A stretch of DNA of 64,000 nucleotides, from positions 1 through 64,000 of the forward strand of contig NZ_JAIQDE010000002.1 in assembly GCF_020037015.1 (NCBI RefSeq), read 5' to 3'. Numbering within the stretch: the first letter of the stretch is position 1; every line of letters starts with the position of its first letter. The position numbers and the translations under genes are program-made. Shown in pieces: positions 15,187 to 22,544 of the stretch. The notes under the pieces were generated by a model that saw only the letters and a program-made list of their open reading frames with translations, had not been told where the DNA came from and did not search any database. Source of the stretch: Corallococcus sp. AS-1-6. Its GTDB lineage: Bacteria > Myxococcota > Myxococcia > Myxococcales > Myxococcaceae.

Positions 15187-16338
15187 TCAGAGCCCCAGTT
15201 GCTTGGCGATGATTTCGTTCATCACCTCACTGGTGCCGCCGCCGATGGGCCCCAGCCGCGCGTCGCGCCAGTGACGCTGGATGTCGTACTCCATCATGTA
15301 GCCCGCGCCGCCGTGGAGCTGGAGGCACTCGTCGGCCACGCGGCAGCAGGTCTCCGTGGCGACCTTCTTGGCCATGGAGGTCTGCGCGACGGCGTACTCG
15401 CCGGCCACGTGCAGGCGCAGCGCGTGGTAGGTGAGCTGCCGCGCGCATTCACGGGCGGTGTACAGGTCCGCCAGCTTGTGGCGCACCACCTGGAAGCCCG
15501 CCAGCGTCTGCCCGAAGGCGCGGCGCTGCTTCACGTGCTCGAGCACCGTCTCCAGCATGTCGTCCATGGCGCCCAGCGCGCCCAGCGCGAGCGACAGGCG
15601 CTCCCACTGGAAGTTGCCCATGATCTGCGAGAAGCCCTGGTTCTCCACGCCCAGCAGGTTCTCCGCGGGCACGCGGCAGTCCTCGAAGAAGAGCTCCGCC
15701 GTGTCGGACGCGCGCCAGCCCACCTTCTGGAGCTTGCGCCCCACGCTGAAGCCCGGCGTGCCCCGCTCCACCACCAGCATGGACAGGCCCTTGTGGCCGC
15801 GCGACGGGTCGGTCTTCACCGCCAGCACCACGAAGTCCGCCCGCACCCCGTTGGTGATGTACGTCTTGGAGCCGTTGACGACGTAGTGGTCGCCGTCGCG
15901 GCGGGCGGTGGTGCGCAGCCCCGCCACGTCCGAGCCGGCGTCCGGCTCGGAGATGCCCAGGGCGCCAATCCTCTCCCCCCGGATGGCGGGGGCCAGCCAG
16001 CGCTGCTTCTGGGCGTCCGTGCCGAACAGGTGCACGGGGCCGGTCGCGATGGTGAACTGGCCCGCCAGCCCCGCGGCCACGCCGCCGGAGCCGCAGCGGC
16101 CCAGCTCCTCCAGGAGCACCGCCTCGTACAGTTCCCCGGCCGCCGTGCCCCCGTAGGCCTCCGGGTACTTCAGGCCCAGGAAGCCCAGCTCGCCGAAGCG
16201 GGTGAAGAGCTCCCGGGGGAACTCCTCCCGGGCCTCCCAGTCCGCCGCGAACGGGCGCAGCTCCTTGTCCACCACCGCCCGGACGGTGCGGCGGAAGGCG
16301 TCGTGCTCCTCCTGGAAGACCCCATGGCCCTGCAGCAT
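15187..16338 (-). CDS. Acyl-CoA dehydrogenase, long-chain/CaiA-like
   Basis: A 383-aa FAD-dependent flavoprotein that introduces a 2,3-double bond into acyl-CoA and passes electrons to ETF. The family signatures ALGISEPDAGSDVAGL and LQLHGGAGYM are present, together with the FAD/oligomer segment KQRRAFGQTLAGFQ. The usual C-terminal YEGT catalytic Glu is replaced by PIGGGTSEV. The alternative base Glu lies in FQWERLSLALG, the position used by long-chain and isovaleryl types, so catalysis is probably intact. The start is the ATG before LQGHGVF with GGGAG upstream; an upstream ATG in frame would overlap the tRNA-Cys gene on the other strand. Confidence 0.9.
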   Translation of the reverse strand: MLQGHGVFQEEHDAFRRTVRAVVDKELRPFAADWEAREEFPRELFTRFGELGFLGLKYPEAYGGTAAGELYEAVLLEELGRCGSGGVAAGLAGQFTIATGPVHLFGTDAQKQRWLAPAIRGERIGALGISEPDAGSDVAGLRTTARRDGDHYVVNGSKTYITNGVRADFVVLAVKTDPSRGHKGLSMLVVERGTPGFSVGRKLQKVGWRASDTAELFFEDCRVPAENLLGVENQGFSQIMGNFQWERLSLALGALGAMDDMLETVLEHVKQRRAFGQTLAGFQVVRHKLADLYTARECARQLTYHALRLHVAGEYAVAQTSMAKKVATETCCRVADECLQLHGGAGYMMEYDIQRHWRDARLGPIGGGTSEVMNEIIAKQLGL

Positions 16339-16422
16339 CGTGTGCTCCCTCGCTCGCTGGGGGCTGACGCCCCGCGCCGCATGGTAGCGGGACGAGAAGC
16401 ACGACTGGATGGTGTTGCTTCC

Positions 16423-16452
16423 TTGACCGGCTCCTGCCGGGCTGCGTATAAC
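16423..16452 (+). promoter_or_regulatory. Sigma-70 promoter of tRNA-Cys
   Basis: TTGACC (16423-16428), 18-nt spacer, TATAAC (16447-16452). Both hexamers match five of six bases, and the predicted start near 16459 is 12 nt before the tRNA. This is the best-looking housekeeping promoter in the window. Confidence 0.8.
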
Positions 16453-16470
16453 CCCGGCCCCAATCGCTGC

Positions 16471-16542
16471 GGCGCCATAGCCAAGTGGTAAGGCAAAGGT
16501 CTGCAAAACCTTCATTCCCCGGTTCGAATCCGGGTGGCGCCT
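16471..16542 (+). tRNA. tRNA-Cys (anticodon GCA)
   Basis: A 72-nt cloverleaf has acceptor GGCGCCA/TGGCGCC, anticodon GCA in CTGCAAA, T-loop TTCGAAT and discriminator T. The CCA is not encoded. It is a single gene with its own promoter and terminator, divergent from the acyl-CoA dehydrogenase. Confidence 0.96.
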
Positions 16543-16551
16543 CACAGACAA

Positions 16552-16585
16552 AAGGCCCGATGCGGAAGTCTCCGCATCGGGCCTT
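16552..16585. terminator. Strong terminator after tRNA-Cys
   Basis: AAGGCCCGATGCGGA (16552-16566) and TCCGCATCGGGCCTT (16571-16585) form a perfect 15-bp stem with a 4-nt loop, followed by CTGCTTTT. It ends tRNA-Cys and, read from the other strand (with a TTTT just beyond), the convergent beta-helix lipoprotein gene. Confidence 0.9.
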
Positions 16586-16618
16586 CTGCTTTTCCGGGGG
16601 GGGTCTTCCCGGGCGGGC

Positions 16619-18274
16619 CTAGCAGCCCAGCTCCACCGCGCCGATGTCCGGGGCCGCGCCGCAGAAGGGCTGGCCCTGGTCCAGGCCCTTGTCCTGGGCG
16701 GCGGGGGACGGGGCGAAGGTGTCCGACACCGTCACGTCACCGCCGTTGGAGGTGGTGTCCCCGGTGGCGGCCTTGAAGGCGTCCAGGGCCTGGAGCTGGC
16801 CGTTGTGCTTGAACTGCGTGCCGGCCGGATAGAGGTTGTTGCTCATGTGGAGGCCGGGGGCCTGGCCGCCCACGTCCACGCTGACGGGCGCGTCCACCAG
16901 GTTGTTCTCCACGCGCAGCGTCTCCGTGGGGCCGCCCGTGCCGTGGCCCAGGATGATGCCGGCCTTGGCGCGGGTGATGGTGTTGTTCACCACCACGGTG
17001 CCCTTGGAGTTCTCCAGGCGGATGGCGGTGCCTTCGCCGCCGCCCGCGTCGGTGATGTCGTGCACGCGGTTGCGGCGCACGACGACGGACTGGGGCACGG
17101 GGCCCTCGTGGTTGCCGCCCACGGAGATGCCCTTGGCGCCGTCATACAGCTCGTTGTCCTCCACCAGCACGTTGTTGGCGGAGTAGTGGATGACGAGCAC
17201 GTCGCCCTTCGCCGTCTCCGACGGCCGGAACTGGTGCATCCGGTTGTTGCGGATGATGACGTCGCGGCACGTCTTGATGTCCACGGCGTTCTCCCGGTTG
17301 TTGAAGAAGTGGTTGTTCTCCACCAGCAGGCCCGTGGCGGGCGGCAGGTCGCTGAAGCCCTCCGGCCCCAGGCACTGCACGGAGTCACCGGACACGTCGT
17401 GGATGTCGTTGTTGCGCACCGTCACGTCGTAGGACGCGGGCTGCATCACGACGCCGTGCGAGTCCTTGTTGCCGGTGGTCCGCACGAAGTCGTGGATGTT
17501 GTTGTTCTCGAGGGTGGCGCCCTTGGCGTTGTTGAACATGGTGACGCCCGCGCCGCCGGTGCCGTTGTGCAGCTCCGAGTTGGCGAGCACCGTGCCCTGC
17601 ACGTCGCCCTCGAAGGTGACGCCGAAGATGGGCTGCCCCTCCACGTCGATGTCGAACCCGTCGATGACCCAGTTCGCGCGGCGCACCTGCACCGCCGCGC
17701 CGGAGCCGCTGCCCGGGGTGAGCTTGGGACGGCCCTCGCCCTGGAGGGTGATCTTCGCCTCGGGCGTGCCGGCCTGGGCGTTGTCACCCAGCACCACGCG
17801 CTCGGCGTAGGTGCCCGCGAGCACGCGGATGCGGTCGCCGGGGCCGGCCTTGCTCACCGCCATGGCGATGGTGCGCAGCGGCGCGGCCTCCGTGCCCTCG
17901 GCGCCGTCGTCGCCATTGGGCGACACCACCCAGTCATGGGCGGGCGTGGTAACGGGCGTCTCCGCCATGGCCTGGGCGCTGACGGCGGGCTGGGGACCGG
18001 GCTCCGCGATGGGCGCGTGGTCCGCGTGGTCCGGCAGTTGCGCGGCGGGCGTGTTCTCCACCGGCTGCACGCCGATGGGCGGCGCCTTGCCCGGAGCGGC
18101 GGGCGCCTTCTCGACTTGTCCTGAGGGGCCCGCGTTCGTCGCGGGGGCCTGGGTACCGGCGTTCGAGGAACCGCCGGTGCCTCCGCCAGCGCCACCGCCG
18201 GCGCCACAAGCAGTCGTCCCAAGCGCCAGGGTGCAGGCGGCCAGGGAGGCCATCAGGGTGTGTCGCGTCTTCAA
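16619..18274 (-). CDS. Right-handed parallel beta-helix lipoprotein
   Basis: This 551-aa exported protein probably starts at a TTG (18274), because GGAGG lies exactly 7 nt upstream and the resulting MKTRHTLMASLAACTLALG is a clean signal sequence ending TTAC (Cys about 23, imperfect lipobox). An ATG eight codons upstream has no ribosome site. After a low-complexity Gly/Ala/Pro region, residues about 105-530 are PbH1-type repeats (NNNIHDF, NNDIHDV, NNHFFNN, NNRMHQF, DNELYDG, RNRVHDI, NNTITRA). The SPNGDDGAEGTEAAPLRTI motif is the usual entry to DUF1565/pectate-lyase-like helices. It probably binds or cleaves polysaccharide at the cell surface; no catalytic site can be assigned. Confidence 0.75.
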   Translation of the reverse strand: MKTRHTLMASLAACTLALGTTACGAGGGAGGGTGGSSNAGTQAPATNAGPSGQVEKAPAAPGKAPPIGVQPVENTPAAQLPDHADHAPIAEPGPQPAVSAQAMAETPVTTPAHDWVVSPNGDDGAEGTEAAPLRTIAMAVSKAGPGDRIRVLAGTYAERVVLGDNAQAGTPEAKITLQGEGRPKLTPGSGSGAAVQVRRANWVIDGFDIDVEGQPIFGVTFEGDVQGTVLANSELHNGTGGAGVTMFNNAKGATLENNNIHDFVRTTGNKDSHGVVMQPASYDVTVRNNDIHDVSGDSVQCLGPEGFSDLPPATGLLVENNHFFNNRENAVDIKTCRDVIIRNNRMHQFRPSETAKGDVLVIHYSANNVLVEDNELYDGAKGISVGGNHEGPVPQSVVVRRNRVHDITDAGGGEGTAIRLENSKGTVVVNNTITRAKAGIILGHGTGGPTETLRVENNLVDAPVSVDVGGQAPGLHMSNNLYPAGTQFKHNGQLQALDAFKAATGDTTSNGGDVTVSDTFAPSPAAQDKGLDQGQPFCGAAPDIGAVELGC

Positions 18275-18419
18275 TCCGTTGCCTCCAAGAATTCGCATGA
18301 GCAGGGGCAACGCACGGTGTCGGGCGTTCTATTCACTGCCGGTCATCCAGGGTCAGACGCGCCGCAGCGGGAGGGAGAACCGTGACGCTCGGCCCCATGG
18401 CGGCTACGGTGCCGCCGCC

Positions 18420-20162
18420 GTGTCCAAAGCCGTCCTTCTCCTGACCGCCCTGCTGCTCGCCTCCTGCGCCACGCCGGCGCCCTCACCTGCCCCGAGCACC
18501 CGGGGCCTGGGCGAGCCGGAGGTCTCCGTCCCCGCGAAGCCCGCCGACGCGGGCGTGACGCCCCCTGCCCCGAGTGGCCTGGAGGATCCGCTCACGTCGG
18601 GTCTGCCCGGGCCGCAGGACCTGAAGCGCCTGGACTTCCGCAACGGCGAGCCGCGCCTCCCCATCAAGCTGATGGAGGGGCGCGAGGTCGTGACGTTCTC
18701 GCCGCGCGCGCGGATGCGGCTGCGCTTCGGCGGACCGGGGGACAAGGTGCTGGACGCGCCCGCGGGCTCGCGCTGGACGGTGCGGGTGACGCAGGGCGAG
18801 CCGGCCCAGTGGAGCGCGCGGCTGCAACTGGGCGAGTTCCGCTTCGCGGACAAGGCGGGGCTCGCGGAGGCGCAGGAGACGTGGCGCGCGCGGGGGCTCG
18901 CGGTGCGCACGCACACGCTGGGCTCCGTGTACGGCATCGCCGGGAAGGTCATCGACAACCGGCGCTACCTCCTGCTGGGGGAGGAGGCGCTGACGCCCGA
19001 GGCCGCGGCGAAACAGCAGACGGAGCTGCTGCGCCGCTACGGCCTGCGCACCACGCTCTTCGAGGAGGTCCGCAAGCCCTCCCGCGCCATCCTGGAGCTG
19101 AAGGACGAGAACGACGCCGTGGTGGGCCTGGCGCAGGACCGGCTGGACGCGGAGACGCCGGACGGCAGCGGCTTCGACGTGCGGCAGGTGGAGTACGGCG
19201 TGGGCTACGACTTCCACGCCTTCGAGGACCGCAGCTTCCGGGGCGCGCTCCAGTTCGCCGTGGACCGGAGCGGCAAGCTCGCGGTGGTGAACGTGGTGGG
19301 CCTGGAGGACCTGCTCAAGGGGCTGGTGCCGTCCGAAATCTTCGCGCGCGCGCACCCGGAGGCGCTCAAGGCCCAGGCCGTCACCGCGCGCGGCGAGGTG
19401 CTGGCGAAGGTGGGCATCAAGCACCTGGCGGATCCATACCTCCTCTGCTCGGAGCAGCACTGCGCCGTGTACCGGGGCCGCACCGGCGAGGCGGCCAGCA
19501 CCACCGCCGCGGTGGAGGCCACCCGGGGCCAGGCGCTCTTCAGTCAGGACGGCCGGCTGGTGGACTCCGTCTACAGCGCCGTGTGCGGCGGCCACACCGA
19601 GGACAACGACGTGGTGTGGGGCGGCCCGCCGGACCCCAGCCTGCGCGGGCGGCCGGACCTGCTGGAGCCCGCGCCGGACGTGCCCGGCCCGTCCAACCTC
19701 AAGGCCTGGCTGGCGACGGCGGACGTGCCCGCCGCGTGCAGGCTGTCCAGCTTCGCGCAGCCCACGAAGTTCCGGTGGGAGAAGCGCTTCACGCAGGCCC
19801 AGGTGGACGCGCTCACGGAGAAGCTGGGGGTGGGGTCCATCCAGGGGCTCGCCCTGTCCGAGCGCGGGGTGTCCGGGCGCGCCCGGCTGCTCACCCTGTC
19901 AGGCACGCGGGGCGCCACCCAGGTGCGCGGGGAGCTGAACATCCGGCGGCTCTTCGGGATGCTCAACAGCAGCATGGCCACCGTGGAGCCCGAGCGGGAC
20001 GCCGAGGGCCGGCTCACCGGATGGCTGTTCCGGGGCGGCGGCTGGGGCCACGGCGTGGGCATGTGTCAGACAGGCGCCATCGGCCGGGCGGAGGCGGGCC
20101 AGACCTATCCGGAGATCCTGCGCTTCTACTTCAATGGGGCGCAGGTGGCCCCCATCTACTGA
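18420..20162 (+). CDS. SpoIID/LytB-domain lipoprotein
   Basis: This 580-aa protein starts at GTG and opens with a lipoprotein signal (SKAVLLLTALLLASC, Cys about 16). A Pro-rich linker and a SPOR-like beta/alpha region (about 130-235, with DKAGLAEAQETWRARGL) follow. The SpoIID domain spans about 260-575: GLEDLLKGLVPSEIFARAHP contains the probable catalytic Glu306 (SpoIID is a lytic transglycosylase acting on denuded peptidoglycan), and GWGHGVGMCQTGA is the C-terminal signature with conserved His. It likely acts on peptidoglycan in the periplasm, perhaps in division or sporulation. No Shine-Dalgarno is seen; TACGGT lies 9 nt before the GTG. Confidence 0.82.
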   Translation: MSKAVLLLTALLLASCATPAPSPAPSTRGLGEPEVSVPAKPADAGVTPPAPSGLEDPLTSGLPGPQDLKRLDFRNGEPRLPIKLMEGREVVTFSPRARMRLRFGGPGDKVLDAPAGSRWTVRVTQGEPAQWSARLQLGEFRFADKAGLAEAQETWRARGLAVRTHTLGSVYGIAGKVIDNRRYLLLGEEALTPEAAAKQQTELLRRYGLRTTLFEEVRKPSRAILELKDENDAVVGLAQDRLDAETPDGSGFDVRQVEYGVGYDFHAFEDRSFRGALQFAVDRSGKLAVVNVVGLEDLLKGLVPSEIFARAHPEALKAQAVTARGEVLAKVGIKHLADPYLLCSEQHCAVYRGRTGEAASTTAAVEATRGQALFSQDGRLVDSVYSAVCGGHTEDNDVVWGGPPDPSLRGRPDLLEPAPDVPGPSNLKAWLATADVPAACRLSSFAQPTKFRWEKRFTQAQVDALTEKLGVGSIQGLALSERGVSGRARLLTLSGTRGATQVRGELNIRRLFGMLNSSMATVEPERDAEGRLTGWLFRGGGWGHGVGMCQTGAIGRAEAGQTYPEILRFYFNGAQVAPIY

Positions 20163-20280
20163 GGTCCAGGGAACAAATCGCGCAACCGGCGAGCCGTCTC
20201 GTGAATCTCTTTGATGTCCCGGGTGTTACGGGGCGCGCGTTCGGGACTGAAGAAGCGGTCCGGAGGTTTATCATCAGGCC

Positions 20281-21525
20281 GTGGGCACGGGTTCCTCGAC
20301 AGACTGGCGTCAGCGGCGCGCGCGCAGGCAGCGGGCGCCCTTGCGCTACCTGGTGGCGGGCATCCTGGCGCTCCTGGCCCAGGCCGCCTTCGTGGGCTTC
20401 GTCCTCCTGGTGTCGGCCGTGCAGGCGAACCTCCCGCATGAGAAGCGCCCCGCGCGGCCCACGTCCGTGGCGGTGAGGCCGCTCACGTCGGACCAGTGGG
20501 CGAAGAACCGGGGGAACGTCACCCCGCAGCAGACGAAGCCCCGCCCCACGGAGAAGCGCGAGCCGAAGGAAGAGAAGAAGCCGGACGAGACGAAGCCCCA
20601 GGGCCAGGTGGTGGACGTGGCGCCGGGGAATGATCAGCAGTCCCCGGACGCGAAGTACCTGGCCGAGCACAACAACACGGTGGAGAAGGAGACGCGGGCG
20701 CGGGAGCAGACGGCCCACTACCGCAACGCCATGCCCCAGCGGACCGCGCCCCAGAAGCAGGAGGGCGCGGCGCAGGACCAGGTGCAGCCCCCGCGCGTGT
20801 CGGGCAACAACGGCCAGGGCGCGGACGACCGGACCCCGTCCCAGGGCGGCAAGAAGCCCGTCTTCGAGATGCCGGAGACGCGCCGCAAGCAGGAGATCGC
20901 CATGAAGACGGATCCGCGCGAGCGCGGCCCGGGCATGGCGGTGAAGAACCAGTCGGAGAGCGACGCCACGCAGGGAAACGCGAAGCACCTGCGCATCCAG
21001 CCCGGCCAGGGCGAGGACAGCGAGCAGGAGGGCTCCGCGGGCCGCGTGGGCTCCCCGGGCCTGGCCACGCTGATGCCGTCGCAGGCGGCCATGGACAAGG
21101 TGGTGGGCGCGGCGCCCAACGACATGCTCCGGGACCAGGAGGAGGGCGACGGCACCTTCCTCAACACGCGCGAGTGGAAGTACGCCAGCTTCTTCAACCG
21201 CGTGAAGCAGAGCGTGGGCATGCACTGGAACCCCAACGAGCAACTGCGCATGCGCGACCCGACGGGGAACATCTACTCCGGGCGAGACCGGCAGACGCTG
21301 CTCACCATCACCCTGGACGAGCGCGGCGCGGTGAAGGACATCCAGGTGGAGAAGAGCAGCGGCCTGGACTTCCTGGACATGGAGGCCGTGGCGTCCTTCA
21401 AGCGCGCGCAGCCCTTCCCCAACCCGCCCTCCGGCCTGCTGAGCCAGGACGCGACGGTGCGCTTCCAGTTCGGCTTCTTCCTGGAGATGGGCGGCGGCCC
21501 CCGGATGCGGCTGTTCCGACAGTAG
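20281..21525 (+). CDS. TonB-like energy-transducer protein
   Basis: A 414-aa protein starts at GTG with a basic cytoplasmic leader (DWRQRRARRQR), one transmembrane helix (YLVAGILALLAQAAFVGFVLLV, about 23-44), then a long Pro/Lys/Glu/Gln-rich periplasmic spacer (KREPKEEKKPDETKP). The C-terminal domain of about 95 residues (NRVKQSVGMHWNPNEQL ... LLTITLDERGAVKDIQVEKS ... AVASFKRAQPFPNPP) is a TonB C-terminal fold. TonB-type proteins couple the proton gradient to outer-membrane machinery through ExbB/ExbD, but none is adjacent. GGAGG lies about 14 nt before the GTG, a rather long gap. Confidence 0.75.
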   Translation: MGTGSSTDWRQRRARRQRAPLRYLVAGILALLAQAAFVGFVLLVSAVQANLPHEKRPARPTSVAVRPLTSDQWAKNRGNVTPQQTKPRPTEKREPKEEKKPDETKPQGQVVDVAPGNDQQSPDAKYLAEHNNTVEKETRAREQTAHYRNAMPQRTAPQKQEGAAQDQVQPPRVSGNNGQGADDRTPSQGGKKPVFEMPETRRKQEIAMKTDPRERGPGMAVKNQSESDATQGNAKHLRIQPGQGEDSEQEGSAGRVGSPGLATLMPSQAAMDKVVGAAPNDMLRDQEEGDGTFLNTREWKYASFFNRVKQSVGMHWNPNEQLRMRDPTGNIYSGRDRQTLLTITLDERGAVKDIQVEKSSGLDFLDMEAVASFKRAQPFPNPPSGLLSQDATVRFQFGFFLEMGGGPRMRLFRQ

Positions 21526-21577
21526 GCCTCACGGAATCCTCGCGGTGGACGGCGCGGAGGCACTACCCTGCCCCGCC

Positions 21578-22477
21578 GTGGAAGCCTCCATCGTCGACCG
21601 CAGTGCCGCGCTCCAGGAGCGCAACCGGAAGGTCCGCTTCGTCCTCTTGGCCATCCTCGGGGCCAACTGGGTGGTGGCCGCCGCCAAGCTCGTCTTCGGC
21701 CTCATGGCCCAGTCCGCGTCGGTGACGGCGGACGGGCTGCACTCGTTCATCGACGGCGGCTCCAACGTGCTGGGCCTGGTCGCCATGGGCGTGGCGTCGC
21801 GGCCGGCGGACGCGGACCACCCCTACGGCCACGGCAAGTTCGAGGCGCTCGCGTCGCTGGGCATCGGCGCGATGATTGGCGTGGGCATGCTGGAGCTGGG
21901 GCGCATGGCGCTCGACTCGCTCCTGCACGACAAGCACCCCACGGTGACGGTGACGATGGCGGCGGTGATGGTCTTCACGCTCGTCATCAACCTCGCCGTC
22001 ACCCGCGTGGAGCGGCACTACGGGGAGAAGTACAAGAGCTCGCTGCTGCTCGCGGACGCGCAGCACACGCTGTCCGACGTGTTCGTGACCATCGCCGTGC
22101 TCGGCTCCATCGCCCTGGTGGCGCTGGGCTTCCCGCGCGCGGACGGGCTGGTGGCCCTGGCGGTGATGGTCTTCGTGGCGCGGGTGGCCTACGGCATCGT
22201 CCGGCAGGCGGTGGGCATCCTCTCCGACACCGCGCGCCTGGACCCGGCGCAGGTGTCCCAGCACACGCTGTCCGTGGCCGGGGTGCGCTCCTGCCGCGAC
22301 GTGCGCAGCCGGGGCATGGAGGAGAGCGTCTACGTGGACCTGAAGATTGAGGTCGACCCGCAGCTCACCACCTCGCAGGCCCACGAGGTGGCCGACAAGG
22401 TGGAGGAGACGCTGCACGGCGCCTACCCCCAGGTGGTGGACGTGGTGGTCCACGTGGAGCCCGCGAAGGCCCGCTAG
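21578..22477 (+). CDS. Cation diffusion facilitator transporter (FieF-like)
   Basis: This 299-aa (from GTG 21578) inner-membrane divalent-metal/proton antiporter is of the CDF family. Six hydrophobic segments are seen. Metal-site signatures are ADGLHSFIDGG in TM2, the conserved DHPYGHGKFEA loop, and LLADAQHTLSDVF in TM5 (the D-x3-D pairs bind Zn/Fe/Mn). A cytoplasmic C-terminal domain (VYVDLKIEVDPQLTTSQAHEVADKVEE) follows, where family members bind regulatory metal. A GTG 11 codons upstream is also possible; TACCCT lies 8 nt before GTG 21578, hinting at a leaderless start. Confidence 0.88.
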   Translation: MEASIVDRSAALQERNRKVRFVLLAILGANWVVAAAKLVFGLMAQSASVTADGLHSFIDGGSNVLGLVAMGVASRPADADHPYGHGKFEALASLGIGAMIGVGMLELGRMALDSLLHDKHPTVTVTMAAVMVFTLVINLAVTRVERHYGEKYKSSLLLADAQHTLSDVFVTIAVLGSIALVALGFPRADGLVALAVMVFVARVAYGIVRQAVGILSDTARLDPAQVSQHTLSVAGVRSCRDVRSRGMEESVYVDLKIEVDPQLTTSQAHEVADKVEETLHGAYPQVVDVVVHVEPAKAR

Positions 22478-22485
22478 AAACACGA

Positions 22486-22517
22486 GGGCCGCCTTCCGGT
22501 GCGCTGGAAGACGGCCC
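22486..22517. terminator. Bidirectional terminator between CDF transporter and gcvP
   Basis: GGGCCGCCTTCC (22486-22497) and GGAAGACGGCCC (22506-22517) pair with one mismatch around an 8-nt loop, between two convergent stops. Confidence 0.65.
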
Positions 22518-22544
22518 TGGTGACAGCGGCTGTCGAGGCTGGCC

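Noticed and set aside
12925-16491. Open frame of 1188 codons on the plus strand across ferredoxin, asd, rhodanese and acyl-CoA dehydrogenase
   Set aside because: It runs antisense to four well-supported minus-strand genes and its translation has no domain, only Gly/Arg/His/Val composition.
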